From Dreissena polymorpha (Eukaryota; Mollusca; Bivalvia; Myida; Dreissenidae), in NCBI RefSeq assembly GCF_020536995.1, contig NC_068358.1:558001-622000 (forward strand): 64,000 nt of DNA. The letters are read 5' to 3'. This document shows, piece by piece, positions 37,601 to 47,778 of this stretch. Each line of letters starts with the position of its first letter. The stretch's first letter is position 1. The translations under genes and the position numbers were made by a program. A model generated the notes under the pieces. The model did not search any database. It was not told the origin of the DNA and saw only the letters and a list, made by a program, of their open reading frames with translations.

Positions 37601-40600
37601 TATACCATAATACGTCCCGTCATAGACGGGCGTATAAAAATCATCCTACCAGAACGGGCTGATTAAAAGACATCTCCTCTTGGTAGTGAAGCTTCTCATA
37701 AATTTCATTGAATTCCGGTCATTAGTTGCTGAGAAATAGCCCGGACAAAAATTTTGCACCGACGGACGGAAACACGGACACACGCACAGACAGACGAAGC
37801 GCGACTATATGCTCCCCCCAAATTTTTTTTGGGGGAGCATAAAAAAATCTATGGGCCCATGATTTTTTTTAGTTGCGATTGGCTAGTGAAATTTTTAAGC
37901 ACAAAGAACCTTTTGAGGCATAATTCTTTTAAAGGGCAGGTCAGAGTTATGGAATTTGGTCGTTGACCTGTAACAGTTGCACGTTTGCCTTAGCCTGGGC
38001 ATAAGACAGACTCCGAAAGGGATGCAGATAAATGGTATAACTCAGACTATTTGGTGAATAATTGAGCATTAATAAAAGACAAGCAAAATCATAAGATCTG
38101 AAAACTGTTAATTATAAATTGTATATGGTATGGTTTACTAAAGACTGTTTTAAATGCATATAACGTGACAATAAATTAAACAAGATTACCGCATAACTGG
38201 TGCTAACGCTTGGCTGCTGGTGCAGTTTTGAATACATGAAAGCTTGTCAGATTTTTTTTTTTTACAGGTCACAGTGACCTTGACCTTTGACCTAGTGACC
38301 CAAAAATTAATGTGGCATGTAGAACTCATCAAGGTGCATCTCCATATGAAGTTTCAAAGTTGTAGGTGGAAGAACTTTGATTTTAGAGCAAAATGTCAAG
38401 GTTTTCGCACGGCAGACAAGGAGCTGGCTATGACAATACCTTTGGTTTTCTCCGAAAACAGCCGAGCTAAAAATGGTAAAAAAGTCATTAGACATTTAGC
38501 AATACTTACTGAGTGTACAAGCGTATACCAAGCTCAAACTCTTGTCTTTTGAAGAAATAATTCCCCCTCTCTTTTTTCTTTTTCCTGGAAAACAAAGAGT
38601 ACAACATTTCAATTTAACCCTTTACCACTTTGATACATATTTTGACGCATTTGTAGTCCCTTAGACAGTTAAACTTAATTAAAGACATTTCTTACTAGAT
38701 TTAAGTTTTAAAGACTTCATTTCCAACCCTTAGATACTGATGAGCAGCAAACAGCATAAAACCTGAACAGACTGCGAGTAATTTGCAGGCTGTTCTGGTT
38801 TTATGCTGTTTGCACATAGCCATTTTCACATTTCACTTTACTCCTGATGGGGAAAGGGTTAAACAAACTGCTATTCAGAAAAGTGATTTTATTAGTCAAA
38901 TTTTGTCACCTCAGCTCAAGAACCTAAAAAGTGCATATAATTCACACTGAATGTTCTTCTTTTGTTTAACAAACATTCAATCATGATCTCAGGTATCATT
39001 AATACAACTTACGCCTCCTCAAATTTTTGATCAAAATCCAGGGTGCCGTAGTCAAATGGAACACTGGAGTGCAGTGTGACCTCCAGTTTGAAGTTGGCTT
39101 TTGGTGGAATGTCAGGAGGCCTGAAAAAAATCAGGCAAACAATCAATACCAGTAAAAGTTTCTTTTTTTTCAGTACAAGTTTAATTACCAATACACAATA
39201 GATTATTGTAGCTTATATACAGTGAGATCTGTTATACTGTCAAACCTGACCGAAGGTGAATTAAAAATAATACTTCAAAGTTGTACTTACAGGCCAATCT
39301 CTCCATACATGTAATCAAAACCAGAGACAATTTCTGCCACTTCACCCACTTCCATCAGGGTAACAGCCATGTCCAATGCTGAGAGTAGAATAAATAGTTA
39401 CAGATGTAAGAGTATGTTGTGTTAATATATTGACTGGTGTACAATACTAAGGGGAATGGAATACATTCAAAGTTCAAACAGGGAAGGCAAACAACTAACA
39501 GTATGTTTAACTTTGAATAATAGTAAAGTTTACACACGTGTATGTGTAAAACAAAATAGATCAATGTAACCAAACATTTTTTAATATGGTATTTAATACT
39601 CACATTTATGTAAGTTAAAAATAATATGCAAATAACTAGAGCTTTGTCACAGACATGATGTATACCCCCACATGCTTCATTGACACAGAATATTTTGCAT
39701 GCTGTCTTCACAAAACAAAAGAAGCTAATTTATGGCGATTTTTTAGAAATTAATATGCCATTATCATTTATGGCAAATTTGCCTTTTGAACTCAAAGTGT
39801 GACCTTGACCTTGGAGATATCGACTTAATTCTTATGCATGACACACCGTCCAATGATTGTGAACAAATGTACCGAGTAATTTTGTAATCTCACAATGAAT
39901 GACATAGTTATGGCCCGGACAAGCTCATTTATGGCCATTTTGGACTTTTGAACTCCAAGTGTGACCTTGACCTTGGAGATATTGACGTAATTCTTTCGCA
40001 TGACACACCATCCAATGATTGTGAACAAATGTACAGTCATTTTAAAATCTCACAATGAATGACATAGTTATGGCCCGGACAAGATCATTTATTGCCATTT
40101 TTTACCTTTAAACTCAAAGTGTGACCTTGACGTTGCAGATATCGGTGTAATTCTTTCGCATGACACACTGTCAAGTGATGGTGAACAAATGTGCCAAATG
40201 ATTTTAAAATCTCACAATGATTAACATAGTTATGGCCCGGACAAGCTCATTTATGGCCATTTTTGACCTTTGAACTCAAAGTATGAACTTGACCTTTGAG
40301 ATATTGGCGTAATTCTTTCGGGGGACACACCGTTCAATGATGGTGAACAAATGTGCCAAATGATCTTAAAATCTCACAATGAACGACATAGTTATGGCTC
40401 AGACAAGCTCATTTATGGCCATTTTGGACCTTTGAACTCAAAGTGTGACCTTGACCTTGGAGATATAGACATAATTCTTTAGAATGACACACCATCCAAT
40501 GATGGTGAACAAATGTGCCAAATGATTTTAAAATCTCACAATAAATGAGGAAGTTATGGCCCGGACAAGCATTTGACCTTTGAACTCCAAGTGTGACCTT

Positions 40601-42914
40601 GGCCTTGGAGATATCAACATAAATCTTTCGCAAAACAAACCGTCCCATGATGGTGAACAAATGTACCAAGTAATTTTAAAATCTAACGATAAATGACATA
40701 GTTATGGTCCAGACAAACTATCGGTTTAAAACGCACTAAGTGACCCCATGACCTGGTTTTTGACCCGGCATGACCCATTTAAACTTGACCTAGACATCAT
40801 CTAGATACAACTTCTGACCAAGTTTGGTGAAGATCGGATGAAATTTTTGGAACAGACCGACAGACAGGACTGACATAGTGACTCCTATATAGCCCCTATT
40901 ACCAATGGTAATGGGGGTATAATAACCTTAGTTGTTTGTTCATGGTGTCAACTGTCAACAAACATTGATCAAACCCAAAAATGTCAATTAAAACACCACT
41001 GACAGCAGAAGGGTTTCCCTTACCTGGAACCACATCTGCCTCACCAACGACAAATGTCAGTCGTTGTTCTGGCAGCGTGATGCCCATGACTGGGATTGAG
41101 GATAACAAGGTGACTGTGACCTTCTCACGCATCTGAGCACGGGAGCCTGTGCCTTTGTGGATCACCTAGTTCATATGAGTTGTGTTTTTAGAAAACTGGG
41201 CATAATGCTTGTGCGTAAAGTGTCGTCCCAAATTAGCCTGTTCAGTCCGCACAGGCTAATCAGGGACGACACTTTCCGCTTTTATGACATTTTTCGTTTA
41301 AATGAAGTCTCTCCTTAGCAAAAACCTAATTAAGGCGGAAAGTGTCGTCCCTGCTTAGCCTGTGCGGACTGCACAGGCTAATCTGGGACGACACTTTACG
41401 CACATGCATTAAGCCCAGTTTTCTCAGAACAAGACAAATATAACCACAGAATAACATCTGAATTAACCTTATGGGATCACTAAAAATTTGTTTAGTCATT
41501 AGTAAAGAATTAATTTAACTATAAATAAAAAGGTCCCTACAATGACAACAGTGTCTGACAGTCCTTTACTGAAGTAAGAGAGGTAATAAGTCCCACAGGA
41601 TATTGTCAACTAATTAGTAAACAGATTAACTTCACTATAAACATAGTAATGAAAAAGAAAGCTTAAAATGTCATCAGCATCTTTCTAATTTACATAATTT
41701 ATGATATCATTTGATAAAAAGATTAAACCAATGGCTGCACAGTGGGTAGAAGGTAAATATCAAGGTGGCATTACCTTTTTTAAAAGGGTTCCATTGCCTA
41801 ATATGTCTGTGTAGTCACTATTCTGAGTTGTTGGGTCTGAAATTGGAAAATGCAATTTAACTTAAGTTATAAGTAAGCAAACTGTAAATACAAACTGATA
41901 GAAAAGAAAGATATTGCTGTACCTGAGGTTAATAAATTTTGTCAACAGGCCAATAATTGAAATTATCAACTAAATAGAAAGACTTGATGCAGTTTATCAA
42001 AATGCCCATGTTTGCAGGATATCTGAAGTACTAAATTATAATTTGTACTGTTAGTCTTATAGTTGTGACATAAACAATACACTATTTTCTTCCTCACCAG
42101 TAATTATCTCATTCTCAGCAATATCTTCAGCCACGCCTTCTGCCTGCAGGTCATTATCAGCAGGCTTGTTCTCAGCACTATTGTCAGCACCGGCCGCTGC
42201 CTGCAGGTCATTATCAGCAGGCTCATTCTCAGCACTATCGTCAGCCCCGCCCACTGCCTTCAAGTCATTATCAGCAAGCTCTTTCTCAACACTATCAGTT
42301 GCACCTCCCTCTGCTTCCATATCATTATTAGCAGGCAGCTCAGGTTTGGATGCATCATGATCCTGCACATCACCATCTGCCTTCGTGTTCATCAGTGGAG
42401 GCGTGTCTGCCTTAGGGGGCATGGCTGCACCTTCCATAATGGGTGTGTCTTCAGTTACTGGCATTTCAGTCGCTGCGTTGGAATGATCTGTGGGAGTGGT
42501 CTCCTCAGACACTTCAGACTTCGAAACAATAATAGCATGCTTATTGTTATATGATATTTAAAGCCTTATCTTCTACTCAGGAGTAATAATATGTTTTTTG
42601 GTTTAACTAAATGATTTTTTATTTTACAGTCACCTGGTGCAAAAGCTTACACATACAATAATAAATGAATGGATATCTTATAATTATGACCAATATGTTC
42701 ACTATTCTTAAATTTTAGGCATACAAAGAATACTTATTCTAACTCAATAAGAAAACTGCTGTGTGTATTTAAGAAAAACTTCAATGTTAAAGAATATAAG
42801 AAATTGATGTAGTGCCATATTATCTTCCTTCTTCAAAACATATAATGCTGTTAAAACTAATTCTAAACGTTGTTTCACCTTTGAAAAAGGTTCACGCTGT
42901 CCTGTATCTGCCAT
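28552..42914 (-). CDS. FKBP8: FKBP8 (FKBP38-like tail-anchored immunophilin), complete coding set
   Basis: Membrane-anchored FKBP/TPR co-chaperone; vertebrate FKBP8 sits in the outer mitochondrial and ER membranes, binds Hsp90 and BCL2, and is regulated by calmodulin. Twelve minus-strand coding exons: 42914-42879, 42518-42098, 41836-41775, 41165-41024, 39378-39291, 39120-39013, 38584-38510, 36890-36770, 35441-35352, 35074-34997, 33385-33227, 28647-28552. They sum to 1476 nt (491 residues plus stop) with matching phases at every junction. Order: ATG in a short exon (MADTGQREPFSK), acidic repeat region, ILGNGTLLKK lead-in, FKBP domain (KVTVTLLSS, TLMEVGE, YMYGEIGLPPDIPP, LEVTLHS), TPRs (KKKKERGNYFFKRQEFELGI, HAKAYIRLGQ, GNPEEAIKAYKKAL), then a tail-anchor helix GLGLVGAGLVSLVGIGMYRY. 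It is longer than the roughly 410-residue human protein because of the N-terminal repeats. A 3126-nt in-phase exon in the last intron is described separately. Confidence 0.9.
28677..28929. mobile_element. Foldback MITE, copy 5
   Basis: Ends TTGTTCTCATAAAACTGGGC and AGTTTTCCCAGAACG are inverted, with both AGCCTGT arms. Lies between the FKBP8 terminal exon and the giant exon. Confidence 0.75.
29213..32338 (-). CDS. FKBP8: Giant in-phase cassette exon in the last FKBP8 intron (1042 codons)
   Basis: The minus strand is open without a stop for 3126 nt between a strong acceptor (CCCCTCCACAG before TCTCAGAATGC) and a donor (CACAAG/GTATCT). Both ends are in phase 0, as are the flanking FKBP8 exons (33227 ends PEPSS, 28647 starts VSSFWKK). 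Including it gives about 1533 residues with the insert just before the tail anchor. Content: about 150 unique residues (SMAEANTDQASEDIDQFYAN, QFLQQLGAMRNTPLGMELLK), then about 37 tandem units, then about 240 residues with a basic patch (KGSKKPKRKGK) and about eight VGTDVDS units. I recognise no domain. Unit-length changes are all multiples of three and the frame stays open, which argues for coding. A separate nested gene starting at the Met codon at 32305 (SMAEAN) is the main alternative; its frame would stop shortly after the donor, at 29183. Confidence 0.7.
29300..29460 (-). repeat. Short Asp-rich coding repeat (VGTDVDS, 21-bp units)
   Basis: Near the C-terminal end of the giant exon, about eight heptad units of the form VGTDVDS or VSTDVDS follow each other, with one or two decayed units after them. 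This is a second repeat type in the same exon, with a different period and composition from the main array, and it is also frame-preserving. Confidence 0.8.
30000..31880 (-). repeat. Coding tandem array, 54-bp units grading into 48-bp units
   Basis: Inside the giant exon, about 21 units of 17-18 residues (type KDPLPKETVDCTTTATAD) are followed toward the C-terminus by about 16 units of 16 residues (type KDPPPKKTVDCTTTAD). Units differ by many substitutions yet all indels keep the frame. Each unit has one charged KDP-PK segment and a Thr/Ala-rich segment, with possible O-glycosylation or phosphorylation sites (inference). Long reading frames on the opposite strand here are shadows. Confidence 0.85.
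32556..32830. mobile_element. Partial copy of a pogo-like TIR element
   Basis: CACTGTAACTCAAATATAAT start preceded by TA, then homologous to 61515-61805 (GACGGGGTCCAAG, ATACATGCATATAAACC, TAATGTGCA). The 3' part and second terminal repeat are absent. In the FKBP8 intron upstream of the giant exon. Confidence 0.6.
33790..33985. repeat. 22-bp minisatellite (AGATTCAGAAGAAAGTATAC)
   Basis: Eight or nine units of 22 bp, the last ones drifting to AGGATACAG. In the FKBP8 intron between exons 34997 and 33385. Confidence 0.85.
34430..34973 (-). mobile_element. HINE-like element, ACGTCCC family, decayed
   Basis: Two or three diverged units with AAAAAAGGGCAATAACTCT and GGTTATCACACTTGGCCTCT, ending in a hairpin-like ATACGTCCCTTCATGAAACG followed by GGCAT and A-rich DNA. 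Related at its end to the element at 37105-37635. Confidence 0.5.
35638..36368 (-). mobile_element. HINE-like element, ATCCCCACGCC family, 3 tandem units
   Basis: Starts AACAAGAAATGGCGTGGCAG. Three units of about 150 bp carry GCCCCAGGGTTGGTAATGGG, GTTGAGATTGACCGTATTG and TTCAGTATCAATTTGAAGTA. It ends with an ACGGACGGACGGACAG tract and the hairpin ATCCCCACTTTTTCTCC / AAAAAGCGTGGGGAT. In the FKBP8 intron. Confidence 0.7.
36999..37840 (-). mobile_element. HINE-like element, ATGCTCCCC family, interrupted by another element
   Basis: AACAAGAAACCGTCGGAGAC start and, after an interruption (37105-37635), an end with CGACGGACGG and ACAGACAGACG tracts plus the hairpin ATGCTCCCCCCAAATTT / TTTTGGGGGAGCAT. 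Confidence 0.65.
37105..37635 (-). mobile_element. HINE-like element, ATACGCCCGTC family, nested
   Basis: Perfect 11-bp inverted ATACGCCCGTC (37125-37135) and GACGGGCGTAT (37625-37635) near the ends. The core has two almost identical units of about 177 bp (GACGAACAAAGTCCCATAAC, GGGGATCAGGGTTTATCAAT), a GACGGACGGACGGACG tract and a terminal hairpin. TAAAA occurs on both sides of the insert. Confidence 0.7.
38179..38469 (-). mobile_element. HINE-like element, AGCTCGGCTGTTTT family, copy 3
   Basis: AACAAGATTACCGC start, TGACCTTTGACCT in the core and the AAACAGCCGAGCT end. It lies in an FKBP8 intron, 41 bp from the exon 38584-38510. Confidence 0.7.
38614..38862. mobile_element. TTAA-bounded MITE, family 2, copy 2
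   Basis: TTAACCCTTTACCAC start and GGGGAAAGGGTTAA end. Inner arms AAACAGCATAAAACC and GGTTTTATGCTGTTTG form a hairpin around AGACTGCGAGTAATTTGC. Confidence 0.75.
39634..40922 (-). mobile_element. HINE-like element, AACTAGAGCTTTGTC family, copy 2 (uninterrupted)
   Basis: About six 162-bp units as in the 15586-18072 copy, a GACCGACAGACAGGACTGAC tract and the hairpin AGCCCCTATTACC / GGTAATGGGGGTAT at the end. Lies in the FKBP8 intron between exons 41024 and 39378. Confidence 0.75.
41184..41430. mobile_element. Foldback MITE, copy 6, abutting an FKBP8 acceptor
   Basis: Nearly intact arms (TTAGAAAACTGGGCATAATG and AAGCCCAGTTTTCTCAGAAC). Its left end is 19 bp from the FKBP8 exon that starts at 41165 on the minus strand, so the branch point and pyrimidine tract of that intron probably lie within the element. 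Confidence 0.8.
42098..42518 (-). CDS. FKBP8: FKBP8 exon 2: acidic N-terminal repeat region
   Basis: Encodes about 140 residues rich in Glu, Asp, Ala and Pro. The second half is a run of about four near-identical 20-residue units with the core AENEPADNDLQA followed by a GADNSAEN-type stretch. A low-complexity acidic N-terminus is known in vertebrate FKBP8, but these units look locally expanded. The acceptor at 42519-42520 (GTTTCGAAG) and the donor GTGAGG at 42097-42092 are good. The region is predicted to be disordered, a guess from composition. Confidence 0.85.
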
Positions 42915-42917
42915 GAA

Positions 42918-44586
42918 CTGAAATATAAAAGAGCATCTAATGTTTACAGTCTGAGCAAAAATATTTGTTGGTTATAGGACTTCATTAACTTCCAAATACA
43001 CACACACACGCACACACACATGTAACACCACAATAAAATAGATTTTTTTCCGCTAATGTTATTGTTCATTAAATACACAAATGTAAACAGTTTACACACA
43101 CATACAATGACAGAAATGCAAAAGTAGAAGAGAATGACATATTGATATCAGTACATAGAATGGTAATTATTGACAATATGTAACTCTACCACTTATCTAG
43201 AAACAACAGGTTTTTATTCTGAATACATTTACTGTATACAGTACACGTTGAAGGCTACAGCACATATAGTAAGTCCATGAGAACTTGCCTTTGTACATGG
43301 AAGAGACAAAATTGTTGTGGCTGATGGCAATATCATTAAGGTTCACTGAATGTCATCATTGTTTACATAAAACATTTGAATTTTTAGAAAATTATTAACA
43401 CATCTTTTATCGCAACAGCCATAATTTATAAATAGAATTCTTGAATTTTTGAAATTATTAATAGGTATTTAATTATGAAGAGTAAAATAGTATAAATAAA
43501 ATAAAAAAAATTTGATTGAAATATTTCGCAAATTTTTGTTAAATAAAATGCAAAAAAAAGGTACAGCCAAGTTATCATTACCGGATCAGTAACATAATAA
43601 AGTTGTTCTGGTGAAAAGCAATAACTGTTTCGAGACTTCTTTTATACCAGTTTAATTAAATATTACCTTTGCTTACTGATTCAGCACATAGTCTTATTTT
43701 TAAATGCAGGCAAAATGTATTTGTGATACTTGTTTTTCGCCGCAGAATTCATGCATTGACGGGTCAGTTGTAGCCATAACGGATCACGTGATCGAAACCA
43801 CTCAGGGGACATCTAACGAGCCATTTGAACAGTCAAAACATGAACTGTGTTGTTTACAATGACCAAGTTACATTGCCACTTATAAATTATATTCATTTTG
43901 TTGTTATTAATGGTTTTCTATAAATGTGATCTTTTATCTACACTTAACGCATGGTGTTCTTGTGTGAATTATCTGTTAAAAATCCTATATAAATAGATCG
44001 AAAAGATATGGGCATCTTATATATCATGTAAATTGTTTTAATCATATCTAATCATCGATATTGAACATGGAAAATAAATAAAACATTAAGATTGAGGTAA
44101 TTTATTGTAAGAATCAACAAGATTTGCATATATTTTAATATAATATATTATCAATACATGTACCGATATTATCACGCTTGATCTGTTAATGCCCTTAAAT
44201 TCTTCATTTCAGTTAAGGTGTTGCACATCTTAAATACAAATCAAAACTGAAATGGACTTTTAAAGACAGAAATACTACTAAATGGACTTTAAATTAATGC
44301 CTAAACTTCTTACTTTCATCCAGAGTTATAGCATGTGTCCGCGAAAAATGTTCAACCTCGATTTTGAAACGAGACAGAAGTCAACAAAGTTGAGTATACA
44401 TGTCAGCAAAACATACTCAAATGTTTGACAAAGAGTAGCTCCGATTACGACTCAATCAATGCGTTTTAAAGAACATGCCTTGAAGATGCTGTGTGCAAAA
44501 TATCATCTAAAAATGTAATCTATTTATTGCGATACGCAGTCTTGAACATCAAAGTGGGTAATGATCTGGTAATGGTAACTTGACTG
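42918..44586. other. FKBP8 intron 1, AT-rich part
   Basis: No exon recognised. A short (AC)n tract lies at about 43003-43020. The rest is AT-rich single-copy-looking sequence. Confidence 0.5.
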
Positions 44587-45335
44587 TAGGGCTCACACGG
44601 GTCAAACAAATTCTTCGGGTAGGGTCGGCGGGTCAAAATTAAAATACCCGAGAAAATTCGGGTCGGGTCGGGTCAGATAATACATATTAAAATAAAACTA
44701 CTTTAATTGTCATAGAATATTTTAGTGTTCTTAAATATTCAACTGTTTGTCTAGCATATTGTATAGATTATTATACTTGTTATTGTTTTGATTTATTTAA
44801 TTATGAATGATCTCTGAACTGCATTAAACTATGAAGTTTACACAACGTAATACGGTGTTAAACTTAATCAGCAATTGTAAGTATTACTTGGAATAGCGAT
44901 CAAAAGTGCATGTACAGGAAAGACAACCTGTCAAGCAAAAATAAAGCTTGTCTTATTTCGTGGAGATAAGCCAAAATAGCAATCACTGTATTTTCTACTT
45001 TGAAGTCAATATATTTTATAATACAAGTTTCGTTCTTTTAAACGTCGCCATTTAGGGATCTGAATAAGGAATAAACATCGGCATTTATGCTTTTGGTGCA
45101 TCACTTCTATTCATTTATGACTATTTGCAAAAACAAAACTGCTTAAACTGATAAAGGGTGTGATTTTACTTCACTTGTTTAAAAGAGATGATTTGACTAT
45201 ACGTTCAACATGTAATCTTGTACTTCGTAGTTTTATGACCCGAACCGGTATCGTTTGCATAAACTTTGACCCGGATCCACGGGTATTTTTTTGACCCGCG
45301 GATTCGGGTTTTTTCGGGTACCAGTTTGAGCACTA
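44587..45335. mobile_element. hAT-type non-autonomous transposon, 749 bp
   Basis: Ends TAGGGCTCACACGGGTCAAA and CCAGTTTGAGCACTA are imperfect inverted repeats with long ACCCG/CGGGT-rich subterminal arms. A perfect 8-bp target duplication CTTGACTG flanks it (44579-44586 and 45336-45343). An 8-bp duplication and TAGGG-type ends fit the hAT superfamily. No transposase frame is present. Confidence 0.85.
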
Positions 45336-45343
45336 CTTGACTG

Positions 45344-46800
45344 TATATCTAAATTAGAGTATGTCATAGATGTCAAAATGAAAGTGCAGTTTCATTGCCT
45401 CATGAATTATGATCTTATCAACCATCAACAATTAAACTCTGTCAAACCAGTGTACAAATGTAATAATTTTGTCTGTACTGTTTCCTGGTGCATCATTTAG
45501 TCAATGATCAATAATGAGAAAGTACCACGCACACAGCTGGACATTGCGATCACATATTTTGTTGTTGTCATGGGGCAGCCATTAGGCGGCCACTGTTATC
45601 TTGTATTTTACAATTACAGTCAGTCAACCAGTTTAACACCGGGCAAAAATCGTTAATTCTTTTGACCACAATAATTTCTTTCGGGATTTAGTGTTAATGT
45701 GAGAAGATGTAAAAATAAATGGTAAAATTTATTTTGTATGATAACAGGTAAGGTCAAACAGCATATGCAGTTTTGTTGTCAAAAATAGCCAATTAAAGTT
45801 CACCCTTCAGAAAATTATTAAAAATTATTCAACTTACAGAATAAGTATTTCAAAAACTTGTCATGGCATTTGTTTTCAATCAGCAAAAAGTTTATTTGAA
45901 AATAATAAAGCCTTCTATATTCATATGCACATTTCAAAACATTATTCATTCAATCAGTTCTGGTTTACTTTTTGCTGCATGTATCCCCCCTGTAAGCAAA
46001 ATACAAAAGCTTTCTTGCTAAAACTTTGTTAATTTATTCCTTTACCTAATGTATACCTTAGACACTTATCATTTTGTTTTTATTGGGGTATTAAGGAAAA
46101 TTAAATACAAATTAATCAAAACTGCTGATTATCCGGAACTGGCAGACAAACTATATTGGAAAACACTGTGCTTGAATTTAATCAGCAAAAAGAAATTGCA
46201 ATGAAAACTAAAATAGACTCATGTACTTTATTGTACTTCACTAACTATTTTACATGAAGTTAGACCCATGATTTCATTTGAATTTTACTTGTGAGTAACT
46301 TCATACACACTTCCTACATTGCAAACCTAATTTTGATTTCTGTCATGCTTATTAAATTATTTAGTCACACATCAGCCATTAATCTGCTGCTTACTACAGC
46401 CATTATTCAACCACACAGATGTCAAATGTGCAATCAAATGATTTGCAATGACTTATTTTGAAAATTTATTGATTGTTGAATGTTCTAATTTGATAAATAA
46501 TTTTCAACCAGATGCTTCCGAATAGCAATTATATAATTAAACATAACAAACATAAAATAAATAAATCATTCACTATATATGTTATCAAATAACTAATTAC
46601 CTCACACAACCCTATAAACAGTTAAATCAAGCAATCAGGTTTACGAAATTTGCTAAAGCGGCATGCATTCCAATCCAACATGTAAAAAATTCAATGTCAT
46701 TCAAAAATGAAAGTGAAAGTAGGCAACTAGTCTGATATCATTCAAAAACTTGCAAAAGATAATTAAAACAATATCTTTCAGCAACAACAAACAATAAGAA
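45344..46800. other. FKBP8 intron 1, remainder
   Basis: AT-rich, no repeat family or exon recognised. Confidence 0.5.
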
Positions 46801-46809
46801 ATACTGACC

Positions 46810-46890
46810 TGAATAAATAAATAATTATTTTGTCTCAGACATTTCACTAGCAACAGCAGCCGACGTCTGGAAGTTCTTGGAGATTGTTGT
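46810..46890 (-). other. FKBP8: Probable 5' untranslated first exon of FKBP8
   Basis: On the minus strand a CAG/GTCAGT donor at 46810/46809 ends a short segment upstream of the coding exon at 42917 (acceptor TTTCAG), leaving a 3.9-kb intron 1. The upstream limit is a guess; no TATA box is clear. It lies head to head with SNRNP35, about 1.2 kb from the SNRNP35 coding start. Confidence 0.4.
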
Positions 46891-47264
46891 TAACGTAAAG
46901 TAGACAATCAGATTTTGCGACAATTTATATGACGTAAGTTTATGACGAAAGGATAATAGTTCATGGTTTTAAACGATTATTTACATGAATCTAAACATGT
47001 TTTAGTATAAAGTGTTTGATATAAATAGAAATTTAACAACATAGAACTTTACATTCATATGTCGTAAAAGTAAACAGTAATACACCGATAAACAACTAAG
47101 CGTTGTTCTTACTTGCACGCTTTGGCTGCAAGTTTCTTATAACTAAACATCAACTGTTCTTTTAGGTAGAACATTTTGTACATTAAAGCATCATCCGTCC
47201 TATGGTTAATGATTATGTATTTTCAGGCAAACTAACCGCAGGCCCACTGTTATTGCAATAAAAA
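46891..47264. promoter_or_regulatory. Likely bidirectional promoter region FKBP8 / SNRNP35
   Basis: Lies between the presumed first exon of FKBP8 (minus) and SNRNP35 (plus). It contains two TGACG motifs (one reading TGACGTAAG, CREB/ATF-like) and more CpG than surrounding DNA. No TATA box is evident. The TTAA-bounded element at 47265 separates this stretch from the SNRNP35 coding exon. Inferred from gene orientation. Confidence 0.35.
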
Positions 47265-47778
47265 TTAAAGGGATCTTTTCAAGGTTTGGTAAATTGACAA
47301 AATTGAAAAAAGTTGTTTCAGATTCGCAAATTTTCGTTTTAGTTATGATATTTGTGAGAAAACAGTATTACTGAACATTTACCATAGTCCAATATAGCCA
47401 TTATATGTATCTTTTGACGATTTGAAAACCCAAAAATTATAAAGCGTTGCAACGCGAAACGAATGAATAATTTGGAGAGTTCTGTTGTTGTCGTTTAAAT
47501 TTACGAAACTACGAAGATTGCTTATATAAGGTATAAAATAACTGTGTATTCCTGGCGGAATAGCTGAGAGGGCCAATGCGTTTTTACTTCAGACTAACTC
47601 CAGGACTCCAGGGGTCACTGGTTCAAGCCCTGGTACCGGCTACTTTTTTTTACTTTTTTAATTTTTTTTTCTCGATTTTTTACTGGAGCTTTTAAGATCC
47701 AATGTTTACATTTATCAATATAAACCATTTAATGACAAACTTCAAAATACGCCAAAATCTGTGAAAAGGCCCCTTTAA
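47265..47778. mobile_element. TTAA-bounded element carrying a tRNA-like core
   Basis: Inverted ends TTAAAGGGATCTTTTCA and TGAAAAGGCCCCTTTAA define about 514 bp. Inside, at 47551-47641, is a tRNA-derived segment with an A box (TAGCTGAGAGG) and a B box (GGTTCAAGCCC), followed by T-rich DNA. It sits between the FKBP8 and SNRNP35 starts. The mix of a DNA-transposon-like frame with a Pol III promoter is notable. Confidence 0.7.
47551..47641 (+). other. tRNA-like sequence inside the TTAA element, not a functional tRNA
   Basis: A and B boxes are good and 49 bp apart, and T runs follow (a Pol III terminator). The acceptor and T stems pair poorly, so it is a tRNA-derived relic or SINE core and not a decoding tRNA. 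Confidence 0.6.

Noticed and set aside
47551-47641. A functional tRNA gene
   Set aside because: A and B boxes are present, but acceptor and T stems do not pair properly and it lies inside an inverted-repeat element.
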